Assembly (NCBI GenBank): GCA_902602765.1
Contig: CACKSH010000003.1
Span: forward strand, 1-64,000
DNA from: Paracoccaceae bacterium
GTDB taxonomy: Bacteria > Pseudomonadota > Alphaproteobacteria > Rhodobacterales > Rhodobacteraceae
DNA length: 64,000 nt
Direction of reading: 5' to 3'
Shown: piece after piece, positions 1-9,268 of the stretch
Numbering within the stretch: position 1 is the first letter of the stretch
How the letters are laid out: the number at the start of each line of letters is the position of its first letter
The notes under the pieces: generated by a model
Seen by the model: only the letters and a program-made list of their open reading frames with translations
Database searches by the model: none
What the model was told of the DNA's origin: nothing
Position numbers and translations under genes: made by a program

Positions 1-1
1 A

Positions 2-523
2 ATTAATCTTGTCTCGAAGTCAACCCTTAGGGATTTTTGGAACCGTCATATTCTAGACAGTGTACAGGTTTTTTGTTCAATTGGGGAAAAAACAGGAAAA
101 TGGGTTGATTTCGGGAGCGGTGGCGGTTTTCCGGGACTGGTTTTAGCAATTTTATCGGACGAGTTTGAGGTTTCAAACAGCATCTGTCTAATAGAAGCAG
201 ATGTCCGTAAATCGGTTTTTTTAAGAACGGTTTGTAGAGAGCTTGGCTTGGTGGTCGATGTTTTTAATAATAGAGTAGAAGAGATATCACCTATGCTTGC
301 TGATGTCGTTAGTGCAAGAGCGCTGGCACCGCTTAAAACGCTATGTTTTTATGCAGAAAGTCACTTAAATAAAAATGGTATAGCGGTATTTGCAAAAGGG
401 GAAAACTGGGAATCGGAGCTTTTAGAGGCTCAAAAAAATTGGATATTTGAGTATGATGTTGTTACAAGTAAATTACATCAGGGGTCGGTAATCTTGGTTC
501 TAAGAGGTATTAAAAGTGTCTAA
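2..523 (+). CDS. rsmG: 16S rRNA (guanine527-N7)-methyltransferase RsmG, 5'-truncated by window edge
   Basis: The reading frame is open from base 2, so only the C-terminal ~173 residues are present. The visible part contains the SAM-binding glycine loop (VDFGSGGGFPGL) preceded by the family motif FWNRHILDS. These are hallmarks of RsmG (GidB), which uses SAM to methylate G527 of 16S rRNA. The first ATG inside the window (248) lies well after the SAM loop and is not the true start. The TAA stop overlaps the GTG start of parA by 8 bp, which suggests translational coupling. The order rsmG-parA-parB is common near the origin of alphaproteobacterial chromosomes. The assignment is firm and the start lies outside the window. 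Confidence 0.93.
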   Translation: MNLVSKSTLRDFWNRHILDSVQVFCSIGEKTGKWVDFGSGGGFPGLVLAILSDEFEVSNSICLIEADVRKSVFLRTVCRELGLVVDVFNNRVEEISPMLADVVSARALAPLKTLCFYAESHLNKNGIAVFAKGENWESELLEAQKNWIFEYDVVTSKLHQGSVILVLRGIKSV

Positions 524-1319
524 TGGTTTTGATAATAATGACCTCAAAGTGGTGGCTGTAACAAATCAAAAGGGTGGTGTTGGAAAGACTACAACCACAA
601 TAAATTTAAGTGCTGCCCTAATCGAGTTAGGAAAAAAAGTATTGATTATCGATTTAGATCCTCAGGGTAATGCCTCCACAGGTCTTGGTGTCGATTATGA
701 CCAAAGAAGTTTAACTGTTTATGATGTTTTGTTAGCAGAAACGTCCGTTTCGGAGGCTGTTTTGCCAACGTCCATGGAGGGTTTACATATTATACCCTCA
801 ACCGTTGACTTAAGTTCAGCAGACATAGAGCTAATTAAGACAGCAAATCATAGTACTGCACTTTTCAGAGCATTAAGTGAAGATCGAAGCCTGGTTGGTA
901 GTTATGATTTTATTTTTGTAGACTGTCCGCCGTCACTAAGCCTCTTAACTATAAATGCAATGGTGGCTGCAAATTCTGTTCTTATACCTTTGCAGAGTGA
1001 ATTTTTTGCCCTGGAGGGTTTGTCACAACTAATGTTGTCTGTCCGTGAGATTAGAAATTCGGTAAATACAGAACTTCGATTTGAGGGTGTGGTGCTAACA
1101 ATGTTTGATCGTCGTAATAATTTATCTCAGCAAGTTGAAAAGGATGCGAGAGAAAATTTAGGTGAAATTGTTTTTAAAACAGTAATACCGAGAAATGTTA
1201 GACTAAGTGAGGCACCATCGCACTCTATGCCGGTACTTACTTATGAACCAAGATCTAGGGGGGCACAGGCTTACAGGCGGCTGGCTAAAGAGTTTTTAAA
1301 AAATAATAGGGATATCTAA
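516..1319 (+). CDS. parA: chromosome partitioning ATPase ParA (Soj)
   Basis: A 267-aa P-loop ATPase with the deviant Walker A motif KGGVGKTTT at about residues 19-27, the DPQGN motif near residue 49 and the switch segment FVDCPPSLS near 133. This is the standard ParA/MinD-class signature and normal ParA length. ParA binds nucleoid DNA in an ATP-dependent way and, with ParB-parS, moves the origin region to the pole. The start is GTG, inside the end of rsmG, and parB follows after a short gap, so the three genes form an operon. No perfect parS site was seen in the flanking sequence. Confidence 0.96.
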   Translation: MSNGFDNNDLKVVAVTNQKGGVGKTTTTINLSAALIELGKKVLIIDLDPQGNASTGLGVDYDQRSLTVYDVLLAETSVSEAVLPTSMEGLHIIPSTVDLSSADIELIKTANHSTALFRALSEDRSLVGSYDFIFVDCPPSLSLLTINAMVAANSVLIPLQSEFFALEGLSQLMLSVREIRNSVNTELRFEGVVLTMFDRRNNLSQQVEKDARENLGEIVFKTVIPRNVRLSEAPSHSMPVLTYEPRSRGAQAYRRLAKEFLKNNRDI

Positions 1320-1339
1320 TATAAATTTGGGTGAGGCTT

Positions 1340-2260
1340 ATGAGTAAAAAAACTAATATTAACAAAGGCTTAGGAAGGGGTCTCAGCTCTCTTATTGCGG
1401 ACGTTTCTACTATTTCCGATACCAAGGCATCGTCTTCTTCTGGTGCAAGCACCTCATTGGGATATCGTAGTGAACCTTTAATAAATATCTTTCCAAATCC
1501 AGATCAGCCTCGTCGATCTTTTAGCGAAGAGGGCTTAAAGGAATTATCTAAGAGTATTGAAGAGAAGGGTGTTGTTCAGCCGCTCATTGTTAGGAGAAAA
1601 TCTAATGATGATGGGTTTGAAATAATAGCAGGAGAACGAAGATGGCGAGCAGCGCAGCTCGCGCAACTAGATACTTTGCCAGTAATAGTAAAAGACTTTT
1701 CCGACAACGAAGTCCTTGAGATTGCAATAATTGAAAATATTCAACGTGAAGAGTTAAACCCAATTGAGGAGGCTCGAGGGTATCAACAGCTCATGGAAAA
1801 GTTTGGAAGGACACAGGAGCAGGTGTCGAGCGCTCTTGGAAAAAGCAGAAGTTATATCGCAAATCTTTTAAGATTATTAAATTTGCCCGACGAGGTTATT
1901 AATTATTTGGTATCTGGGCAGATAAGTGCTGGTCATGCTAAGGTCCTCGTGTCTACTAATAAGGCAATAGAAATTTCTAGGTTGATAATTAAGGATAAAT
2001 TATCTGTAAGAGAGACCGAGGAATTAGTAAGGTCTTTCAAGCAGTTAGATGATGAAAAGAATATAAAGCAATCAAGAAAAAATATTTTAAACCAGAAAGA
2101 TATAGACACTAAGGCGCTTGAGGGTGATTTTTCTGCTTCTCTGGGTGTCAAAGTTTTAATTGACCACAAAGCCGGTAGTGAAGCTGGGTCTATTATTTTG
2201 AAATATAAGACATTAGAGGATTTTGATAGGCTTCGCGAGGTTTTGGTTGGCGCAAAGTAA
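1340..2260 (+). CDS. parB: chromosome partitioning protein ParB
   Basis: A 306-aa centromere-binding CTPase. The N-terminus carries the alphaproteobacterial GLGRGLSSLI motif that contacts ParA. The ParB/Srx domain includes IIAGERRWRA near residue 97, followed by the HTH that reads parS (QVSSALGKSRSYIANLLRLL) and a C-terminal dimerisation region. The frame also opens at a GTG at 1331. The ATG at 1340 is preferred because GGTGAGG lies just upstream and the protein then begins MSKKT, like its relatives. It forms an operon with parA, 20 bp downstream of it. Confidence 0.95.
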   Translation: MSKKTNINKGLGRGLSSLIADVSTISDTKASSSSGASTSLGYRSEPLINIFPNPDQPRRSFSEEGLKELSKSIEEKGVVQPLIVRRKSNDDGFEIIAGERRWRAAQLAQLDTLPVIVKDFSDNEVLEIAIIENIQREELNPIEEARGYQQLMEKFGRTQEQVSSALGKSRSYIANLLRLLNLPDEVINYLVSGQISAGHAKVLVSTNKAIEISRLIIKDKLSVRETEELVRSFKQLDDEKNIKQSRKNILNQKDIDTKALEGDFSASLGVKVLIDHKAGSEAGSIILKYKTLEDFDRLREVLVGAK

Positions 2261-2261
2261 G

Positions 2262-3425
2262 TTAGTAAAAAGTATCCGAAAGCTTATTTATAATTTGATT
2301 TAAAATTATTCGTCCAGAAGAGTTAACCGATAGCCTGTCGTCACCTACAGTTACTAACCCAAGGTCAGTAAGGTACTCAATATTATTCTCATCAATTTTG
2401 TGATCACAAATTTTCTTTACTCTGGAAAGAGATATCCCTTCAGAAATACGTAGACCCATTACCATGTATTCTTTAGCCTGATTTACTGATGATATTGGGG
2501 TTATGGTTTCATAGTTTCTACTGTTCTTCACCGCGCTCAACCACTCCCGTGGATCGTGTTTTCCTACTGTAGCCAATTTTTTATCATCTATTGTGATACG
2601 GCCATGAGCACCTGGGCCTACCCCAAGATAGTCACCATATCGCCAATAAACTAAATTGTGTCTACTTTCTGACCCCGGCTTGGAGTGATTGGAAATTTCA
2701 TAAGCGGGCAAATTGAATTTATTGCATATCTCTTGCGTAACTTCATATAAGTTAGCAGCTTGATCATCGACTGGAAGCCCTTTTAGTTTTCCTTTTTTAG
2801 AAAGGCTTCCAAAAGGGGTGCCGTCTTCAATAGTCAATTGGTAAAGCGAAAGATGGCTGGTTTCCAGCTCAAGTGCTCTTTTTAGTTCTGCAGACCAATC
2901 ATCAATTGTTTGATTTTGTCTTGCATAAATGAGATCGAGACTTGTATCATTGAAGATTGAATTTGAGATTTCTACAGCATTAATGGCCTCATTCACAGAG
3001 TGTAGACGCCCAAGCCTTTTTAAATCTTTATCATTCAGGGCCTGGACACCAACAGAAAGCCTACTTATGCCCGCTTCATAATATTCTTTAAATTTATTAG
3101 CTTCAAAGGAAGATGGGTTAGCCTCTAACGTGACTTCCAGATCATTGGAGACAGTCCATATAGACTTAATTCTGTTCATAATCTCAGATACTAATTTTGG
3201 GCTCATTAGGCTTGGGGTACCACCCCCAAAGAAAACAGTATTAAGCAAGCGTGGAGATGTCTTGATTGCGGCCTCATCAAGACATTTCAAATAAGCCTGA
3301 AGCCAAGCTTCTTGATCAATCTCCTGCGCCACATGGCTGTTAAAGTCGCAGTATGGGCACTTTGATTCACAAAATGGCCAATGAAGATAAATACCAAATC
3401 CACCGTTTTGCCAATCATTAATCAA
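2262..3425 (-). CDS. hemW: radical SAM heme chaperone HemW
   Basis: A 387-aa radical SAM protein with the cluster motif CESKCPYCDF (CxxxCxxC) near residue 19, GGGTPS near 67, and a C-terminal HemN-like domain. These proteins were long annotated as oxygen-independent coproporphyrinogen oxidase (HemN-like). HemW lacks the extra N-terminal region of true HemN and is now regarded as a haem-inserting chaperone. The start is TTG, overlapping the rdgB stop as TTGA. It is the last gene of the rph-rdgB-hemW operon and is convergent with parB, only 1 bp apart, so no terminator fits between them. Confidence 0.9.
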   Translation of the reverse strand: MINDWQNGGFGIYLHWPFCESKCPYCDFNSHVAQEIDQEAWLQAYLKCLDEAAIKTSPRLLNTVFFGGGTPSLMSPKLVSEIMNRIKSIWTVSNDLEVTLEANPSSFEANKFKEYYEAGISRLSVGVQALNDKDLKRLGRLHSVNEAINAVEISNSIFNDTSLDLIYARQNQTIDDWSAELKRALELETSHLSLYQLTIEDGTPFGSLSKKGKLKGLPVDDQAANLYEVTQEICNKFNLPAYEISNHSKPGSESRHNLVYWRYGDYLGVGPGAHGRITIDDKKLATVGKHDPREWLSAVKNSRNYETITPISSVNQAKEYMVMGLRISEGISLSRVKKICDHKIDENNIEYLTDLGLVTVGDDRLSVNSSGRIILNQIINKLSDTFY

Positions 3426-4033
3426 TTAAAACAGCCTGATAATAGTTTTGTGAAAGCATCGGCGCGGTGGCTTATCTTGTTTTTCTCCCAGCGATCCATT
3501 TCTCCAAATGTTTCATTGTAACCATTGGGTAAAAAAATAGGATCATAACCGTGACCGTTCTCTCCACGCATAGGCCATACTAAAGAACCCTCTATAACAC
3601 CCTCAAAAGCTTCGTCATGGCCATCAGGCCATGCTAACACTAAAGTACATCGAAACTGGGCAGTTCTTGGATATGATGCATCCACTTCGGTAAGTGCATT
3701 ATGAGTTTTTTCCATAGCATATACGAAGTCCCTCCCACCGGATGTTTCCGCCCAATTAGCTGTATATACACCTGGCGCACCGTTTAAAGCGTCGATAGTG
3801 ATGCCGCTGTCATCCGCCAACGACGGTAAATTACTAAGTTTTGCTGCAGAATGAGCCTTGATACGTGCGTTACCAACGAAAGTATTATCGGTTTCATCAG
3901 GCTCTATAAGATTGAGTTCTTTCGCACCTTTAATTCTTATTTTAAATGGTTCAAACAAATGCGTGATTTCTTCAAGTTTACCCTGATTGTGAGTAGCTAT
4001 TACTAGCTCTGGGCCAGTAAATTTGCGTGTCAT
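3422..4033 (-). CDS. rdgB: dITP/XTP pyrophosphatase (non-canonical purine NTP pyrophosphatase)
   Basis: A 203-aa Ham1/RdgB family protein. It hydrolyses dITP, ITP and XTP to the monophosphate, which keeps deaminated purines out of nucleic acids. Visible family motifs are [13 protein letters not shown] at the N-terminus, SLADDSGI near residue 72 with the catalytic Asp, the GVYTANWAE segment, and the C-terminal KNKISHRA stretch. The start overlaps the rph stop by 4 bp (ATGA) and the stop overlaps the hemW start, so the three genes are translationally coupled. This gene order is typical of Rhodobacterales. Confidence 0.95.
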   Translation of the reverse strand: MTRKFTGPELVIATHNQGKLEEITHLFEPFKIRIKGAKELNLIEPDETDNTFVGNARIKAHSAAKLSNLPSLADDSGITIDALNGAPGVYTANWAETSGGRDFVYAMEKTHNALTEVDASYPRTAQFRCTLVLAWPDGHDEAFEGVIEGSLVWPMRGENGHGYDPIFLPNGYNETFGEMDRWEKNKISHRADAFTKLLSGCFN

Positions 4034-4743
4034 GAAGTGGCCTTTTCCTGTGCTATTACTAATTCGCCAATTCCTTTAATGGCCAAATCCATTAATTCAT
4101 TTAATTGGTTTCTAGAATAGGTAGACCCTTCGGCACTGATCTGTGTTTCTATCATACTTCCAGAAGCCATCATGATAAAGTTGCCATCTACTCCTGCTTC
4201 ACTGTCTTCAGCATAATCTAAATCTAAAACAGGTTGTCCAGCGTAAATTCCGCAGCTGATGGCCGCTATCGGTGATATTAAGGGATCGGTAGTTATTATT
4301 CCTTCCTTCAAAAGTTTATTAACTGCTAACTTAAGAGCAACCCACCCACCACTTATTGATGCACAGCGGGTCCCCCCATCTGCTTGAATTACATCGCAAT
4401 CAACTGTTATTTGCCTTTCACCTAAAGCGACCCTATCGACACCTGCTCGAAGGGAACGTCCAATAAGCCTCTGAATTTCAATGGTTCTTCCCCCTTGCTT
4501 TCCAGAAGCCGCTTCACGGCGCATCCTACTACCAGTTGATCTTGGTAACATGCCATATTCCGCGGTAACCCAACCCAAGCCCGACCCTTTTACAAAAGGA
4601 GGTACTCTATCTTCTACTGTTGCCGTACACAGAACGTGCGTATCGCCAATCTTAATCAGGCAAGAGCCTTCAGCATGTTTTGTAACATTTGTTTCGATAA
4701 AAATAGACCGACTTTCGTCAAGGTTTCTTCCAGATGGGCGCAT
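4030..4743 (-). CDS. rph: ribonuclease PH
   Basis: A 237-aa phosphorolytic exoribonuclease that trims tRNA 3' ends. It begins MRPSGRN, has the phosphate-binding and RNA-binding [11 protein letters not shown] region (SR, RRE) near residue 65, and the [15 protein letters not shown] segment near residue 123. Length is exactly that of the family. A TTG three bases upstream extends the frame, but ATG at 4743 is chosen because AAAGGA lies 7 nt before it. It is the first gene of rph-rdgB-hemW and divergent from hrcA. Confidence 0.96.
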   Translation of the reverse strand: MRPSGRNLDESRSIFIETNVTKHAEGSCLIKIGDTHVLCTATVEDRVPPFVKGSGLGWVTAEYGMLPRSTGSRMRREAASGKQGGRTIEIQRLIGRSLRAGVDRVALGERQITVDCDVIQADGGTRCASISGGWVALKLAVNKLLKEGIITTDPLISPIAAISCGIYAGQPVLDLDYAEDSEAGVDGNFIMMASGSMIETQISAEGSTYSRNQLNELMDLAIKGIGELVIAQEKATS

Positions 4744-4775
4744 CAAATTTCCTTTTTTAAAATGCCATACATTTG

Positions 4776-4802
4776 CTTGAAGGTATTTTGCAACCCCGAT
4801 TG
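4776..4802 (+). promoter_or_regulatory. candidate sigma-32 (RpoH) promoter of hrcA-grpE
   Basis: CTTGAA at 4776-4781, then 12 nt, then CCCCGATTG at 4794-4802. This closely resembles the E. coli heat-shock consensus CTTGAA-N13-CCCCAT. Read as CCCGAT the spacing is 13. A start near 4810 would leave a leader of about 37 nt before the hrcA ATG with its GTAAGGA ribosome site. No CIRCE inverted repeat (TTAGCACTC-N9-GAGTGCTAA) is present. The call rests on motif resemblance only. Confidence 0.5.
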
Positions 4803-4846
4803 ACCTTTTCCCTATCGTTACTTTAATTAGTTAGTAAGGAATATAT

Positions 4847-5911
4847 ATGACTAAATTGAATAATATCTTAACTGAAATGAATGATCGCTCAAGAGAGGTT
4901 TTCCAGCGCGTTGTTGAGGGATACTTGCAGAGTGGCGAGCCTGTAGGCTCAAGAACTTTAACACGCAGCTTAAGCGAAAATTTGAGTGCGGCCACTGTTA
5001 GAAACGTTATGCAAGACTTGGAATATCTTGGTTTACTGGATAGCCCACATGTGAGCTCGGGTAGAATACCCACTCAAATGGGCTTAAGAATGTTTGTGGA
5101 TGGGCTTCTTGAGGTAGATGGATTAGCGATTACTGATAGAGAAAAGCTTGACGGCACCATCAACGAAAACCCGAAAGATATCTCTGCAACCTTGGATAAA
5201 ATTGGATCGGCACTTTCTGGTATAACACAGGGGGCTTCCCTCGTTTTAAGTCCTAAACAGGAATCTGAAATAGAACACGTAGAGTTTGTATCATTAGCGC
5301 ACGATCGAGCACTTGTTGTTCTAGTCTTTTCAAATGGTCATGTAGAGAATAGACTTTTCCAGCCTCCACTAGGTCAAACCCCTAGTTCTTTAAAAGAAGC
5401 AGCAAATTTTTTAAACTCTATAATGCAAGGCCGGACTTTATCACAAGCTAAGGAAATTATTCAAAAAGAGATCTCCATCAGAAGGCAAGAGTTGGATAGT
5501 TTGGCAGCAGAACTTGTTGAAAATGGAATTGTATTTTGGGAAGCTAAGGGCGAGCAACAAGAAAGATTAATAGTTAGAGGTAGAGCGAATCTCTTAGAAA
5601 ATGAAGCAGAAGAAGAGGAGCTTGAGCGTATCCGGCTCCTATTTAATGACTTAGAGAGAAAGCAAGACATAGCAGAATTTCTCGACCTAACCGAACAAAG
5701 TGATGGTGTTCGTATCTTTATAGGCTCAGAAAATAAACTTTTTTCACTTTCGGGTTCATCTTTAGTTGTTTCTCCCTATATGAATTCTGATAAAAAGGTT
5801 ATCGGTGCAGTTGGTGTGATTGGGCCAACTAGGTTAAACTATGGGCGCATCGTGCCGATTGTGGATTATACGGCGCAGCTGGTCGGAAAATTAATTACCG
5901 ATCATAGTTAG
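4847..5911 (+). CDS. hrcA: heat-inducible transcriptional repressor HrcA
   Basis: A 354-aa HrcA protein. The N-terminal winged helix begins RSREVFQRVVEGYLQSGEPV and continues through LSAATVRNVMQDLEYLGLL (residues ~12-65). The dimerisation/GAF-like region includes SPYMNSDKKVIGAVGVIGPTR near the C-terminus. HrcA represses chaperone genes by binding CIRCE, commonly groESL in alphaproteobacteria. No CIRCE element precedes this gene, so self-repression is not supported. grpE follows 10 bp downstream in the same operon. Confidence 0.95.
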   Translation: MTKLNNILTEMNDRSREVFQRVVEGYLQSGEPVGSRTLTRSLSENLSAATVRNVMQDLEYLGLLDSPHVSSGRIPTQMGLRMFVDGLLEVDGLAITDREKLDGTINENPKDISATLDKIGSALSGITQGASLVLSPKQESEIEHVEFVSLAHDRALVVLVFSNGHVENRLFQPPLGQTPSSLKEAANFLNSIMQGRTLSQAKEIIQKEISIRRQELDSLAAELVENGIVFWEAKGEQQERLIVRGRANLLENEAEEEELERIRLLFNDLERKQDIAEFLDLTEQSDGVRIFIGSENKLFSLSGSSLVVSPYMNSDKKVIGAVGVIGPTRLNYGRIVPIVDYTAQLVGKLITDHS

Positions 5912-5920
5912 AGGTAAAAT

Positions 5921-6493
5921 ATGGCAGAGCAAAAAGAAGAAGAATTTTTAGATGATATTGATGATGCTGCTTCAGAAGAAGCAGAGGTAGAAATGATCGA
6001 TATTAACGAAGAAGCAGATCGGTTAGATGAATTAGAGCTCATTAAGAATGAGAGAGATGAATTTAGGGATCGTTTTGTTCGCGCCCTAGCAGATGCAGAA
6101 AATGCAAGAAAACGCGCTGATAAAGACCGTCGTGAAGCTGAAAATTATGGTGGCTCAAAGTTAGCAAGAGATTTGCTTCCGGTATATGACAATCTAAAGA
6201 GGGCAGTCGATGCTGTTACAGATGAGCAGCGGTCAGCTGCTTCGGGTTTAATAGAGGGGGTTGAATTAACAATGCGGGAACTACTTAGTGTTTTCACAAA
6301 GCATGGTATCACTTTGATATCCCCAGACGTTGGCGATAAATTTGATCCAAAACTTCATGAGGCAATGTTTGAGGCGCCTCTGCCCAAAACAAAAGCGGGT
6401 GATATTATACAAGTATCCGCAGAAGGATTTATGCTTCATGACAGACTTTTAAGGCCTGCTAAGGTTGGGGTATCTTCATCTATAGATGGCTAA
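5921..6493 (+). CDS. grpE: nucleotide exchange factor GrpE
   Basis: A 190-aa co-chaperone that releases ADP from DnaK. It has a very acidic N-terminus, a long helical stretch with FRDRFVRALADAENARKRADKDR (residues ~46-68), and the beta domain with PDVGDKFDPKLHEAM and a C-terminal LLRPAKVGVS. Length is normal. The 10-bp spacing from hrcA and a GAGGT ribosome site indicate co-transcription. It is convergent with mutS across a 17-bp gap with no visible terminator hairpin. Confidence 0.96.
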   Translation: MAEQKEEEFLDDIDDAASEEAEVEMIDINEEADRLDELELIKNERDEFRDRFVRALADAENARKRADKDRREAENYGGSKLARDLLPVYDNLKRAVDAVTDEQRSAASGLIEGVELTMRELLSVFTKHGITLISPDVGDKFDPKLHEAMFEAPLPKTKAGDIIQVSAEGFMLHDRLLRPAKVGVSSSIDG

Positions 6494-6510
6494 AAAATAT
6501 CTGTGTAAGA

Positions 6511-9141
6511 TTAATTTTTGTTTGAAATCTCTTTTAATTTGTATAGCAGCTGCAACGCCTCATTAGGTGATATCTGATCTGGGTAAATGCTTTCTATTTT
6601 TTCTGATAATTCGCTATTTCTATTAGATTGATTACTGGTCTTGTCTGTCAGGTTTTGGGAAAACAAAGGCAAATCCTCCCCAAGGAGCTTTGTTCCAGGG
6701 CTCCTCTCTATATCTTTTGTTTCAAGCTCATTTAGGATGATTTTTGCTCTTTCTAAAACCACTGCTGGTAGACCGGCTAGTTTAGCAACCTGAATGCCAT
6801 AAGACCGATCAGCCGCTCCTTTACGTACTTCATGCAAAAAAATAACCTCATTGTTCCACTCTTTTACTGAAATTGTAGCATTTTCGACCCGCTTTAATTT
6901 GTCCGCAAGGGTTGTCATTTCATGATAATGTGTAGCAAAAAGAGACCTAGACTTATTAACTTCATGGAGATGTTCCAAAGTTGACCACGCAATTGCTAAT
7001 CCATCATATGTTGCAGTACCCCGGCCAACCTCGTCTAAAATCACTAATGCTCGATCGTCTGCTTGGTTTAAGATTGCAGCAGTCTCAACCATTTCAACCA
7101 TGAATGTTGAACGGCCTCTAGCAAGGTCATCAGATGCCCCAACCCTGCTAAATAACTGACTTACGATACCAATCTGGGCACTTTTAGCAGGAACAAATGA
7201 TCCCATTTGTGCCAAAATGCTTATTAAAGCATTCTGCCGAAGAAAGGTTGATTTACCTGCCATATTAGGCCCAGTAACCAACCAAATAGACCCATCATTT
7301 AACTTACAATCATTCGGGATGAAACCGTTCCCGTTATTTTGTAGAGCTTTCTCAACTACTGCATGTCGCCCACTTTGTATTTCAAAGGCCCTTGAGTCGT
7401 CTACAGTTGGCTTGCACCATTCTTCTTGACGCGCCAACCTTGCCAAACTGTTAGTAAGATCGAGTTCCGCTAAAGCCTGAGCGGCGGTAGATATTTGCTC
7501 AAAATTATGGATTATTAATTGGCTTAATTCGTTAAAAACACGTTTTTCTATTTCAAGCGCTCTCGCATTTGCATTTATGATTTTGGTTTCTGTTTCTGAC
7601 AGTTCTATTGTTGTAAAGCGCATTTGATTAGCGGTGGTTTGCCGGTGAATAAAATTATCAGATGAAGCGCTGCTCTGAAGCTTTTCTGCATTTTTAACAG
7701 TAGTTTCTATGAAATAACCAAGAACATTGTTAAACTTAATTTTGAGAGATTGAATGTTAGTTAGCTCTATTAAATCTCTCTGCATTTCAGCAATTAGTTT
7801 GGCGCCATCCTTTTTTAGTTTTCTGGTTTCATCTAGATCTGAGTTGAATTTTTCTGCAACAAAGCCGCCATCACGGACCAATTGTGGTGGTTCAGGGACT
7901 ATTGCTTTTTCAAGTGTTAAGGTGATTTCTTGATGACCTGTAAGTTTGGCGATTGATCTTCTTATTTCACTTGGTAGGTCTTGGTTCAGAAATATCTGAG
8001 CTATTTCTTTTCCTTGAGTTAAGCCCTTACAAATATTTGCCAAGTCCCTAGGACCTGCTCGATCTAGTGATACCCTTGAGAGGGCACGTTCAAGATCAGG
8101 AACACTTTTTAGGAACCCCATAAGGTCATCGCTAAGATCAATATTTTCGTGAAAAAACTCAAGCGACTTATGTCTATTTTCAATTAAACTTATATCCATA
8201 CTTGGAGATGATATACGCCGTTCTAAAAGTCTTCCGCCCGCAGCTGTTACCGTGCGATCAATAGTTCCAAGTAGAGACCCATGCTTTGTTCCTGTATTAA
8301 TCGATTTTGTTAATTCGAGATTTCGTCTTGTTGCAGTGTCTATCCGCATATTGTTTTCTTTTAATTCAATTACGGGTGGTCTTAAAATTGGCAACTTACC
8401 TTTCTGAGTAGCGTCCAAGTATTCAGCTATTGCGCCTAGTGCTGACACTTGCGCTCGGCTAAAGCTTCCAAAGGCTTCCAAAGAAGCAACTGAGAAGAGC
8501 TCTTTTAATCTTTCTTCCCCAGAAGCACTATCAAATGTAGATTTGCCACGTTGAGTTACTATTGCGCCGCTTTCCTCTATAGCATCTAAAACATCATAGC
8601 TTGTATTATCGACTATCAGGACTTCAGAAGGTGTTAACCTTGCTAATTCTGTAAGAAAATCTTCAACCTTATTTAAAGACAAAACACTCATTAGGCCTGT
8701 GGAAATATCCACCCAGGCAAGGCTGTGCTCGTCTCTTACCAATGAATATGCGGCTAAAAAATTATGGGACCTTGCTTCTAAAAGGCTATCTTCTGTTAAC
8801 GTACCGGGGGTTACTAATCGTACCACATCGCGTTTAACTACTGATTTTGAGCCCCTTTTTTTTGCTTCTAACGGGCTCTCTAATTGCTCACATACTGCTA
8901 CTTTATGACCTGATTTAATCAAGGTTAGTAAGTAGCTTTCAGAGGAGTGATGAGGCACTCCGCACATTGGAATATCGATTTCGTTGAGCTTGCCCCTTTT
9001 TGTGAGGGCTATATCTAAAACGTTGGATGCCGTTACAGCGTCATCAAAAAATAATTCGTAAAAATCGCCCATCCTGTAGAATAGCAGTGAATCAGGATAC
9101 TGACCTTTAATCTCCAGATACTGAGCCATCATCGGTGTCAC
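6511..9141 (-). CDS. mutS: DNA mismatch repair protein MutS
   Basis: About 876 aa with the full MutS layout: the mismatch-reading domain with FYRMGDFYELFFDDA near the start, the connector, the lever/clamp, and the ATPase with Walker A GPNMAGKST, LDEVGRGTATYDG and the FATHYHEM segment. It recognises mispairs and starts repair with MutL. The frame opens at ATG 9162. GTG at 9141 is preferred because AAGGAG sits exactly 6 nt before it (9148-9153 on the top strand as CTCCTT), and translation then begins MTPMMAQYLEIK, the usual family start. It is divergent from maeB. Confidence 0.94.
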   Translation of the reverse strand: MTPMMAQYLEIKGQYPDSLLFYRMGDFYELFFDDAVTASNVLDIALTKRGKLNEIDIPMCGVPHHSSESYLLTLIKSGHKVAVCEQLESPLEAKKRGSKSVVKRDVVRLVTPGTLTEDSLLEARSHNFLAAYSLVRDEHSLAWVDISTGLMSVLSLNKVEDFLTELARLTPSEVLIVDNTSYDVLDAIEESGAIVTQRGKSTFDSASGEERLKELFSVASLEAFGSFSRAQVSALGAIAEYLDATQKGKLPILRPPVIELKENNMRIDTATRRNLELTKSINTGTKHGSLLGTIDRTVTAAGGRLLERRISSPSMDISLIENRHKSLEFFHENIDLSDDLMGFLKSVPDLERALSRVSLDRAGPRDLANICKGLTQGKEIAQIFLNQDLPSEIRRSIAKLTGHQEITLTLEKAIVPEPPQLVRDGGFVAEKFNSDLDETRKLKKDGAKLIAEMQRDLIELTNIQSLKIKFNNVLGYFIETTVKNAEKLQSSASSDNFIHRQTTANQMRFTTIELSETETKIINANARALEIEKRVFNELSQLIIHNFEQISTAAQALAELDLTNSLARLARQEEWCKPTVDDSRAFEIQSGRHAVVEKALQNNGNGFIPNDCKLNDGSIWLVTGPNMAGKSTFLRQNALISILAQMGSFVPAKSAQIGIVSQLFSRVGASDDLARGRSTFMVEMVETAAILNQADDRALVILDEVGRGTATYDGLAIAWSTLEHLHEVNKSRSLFATHYHEMTTLADKLKRVENATISVKEWNNEVIFLHEVRKGAADRSYGIQVAKLAGLPAVVLERAKIILNELETKDIERSPGTKLLGEDLPLFSQNLTDKTSNQSNRNSELSEKIESIYPDQISPNEALQLLYKLKEISNKN

Positions 9142-9268
9142 GAATATCTCCTTACCGTTCATTAGCCCCTAAGCTTATTAGATTATTCGAGAAAACTAAA
9201 CATAAAACAAATTATTGTAGCTCCAGAAGCATGGTAGTACAGTTACGTTACACCTCAGGATTTTACTA

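Noticed and set aside
1-2300. parS or replication origin near parAB
   Set aside because: No TGTTTCACGTGAAACA-like site and no cluster of DnaA boxes seen.
4744-4846. CIRCE operator before hrcA
   Set aside because: No inverted repeat of the required form is present.
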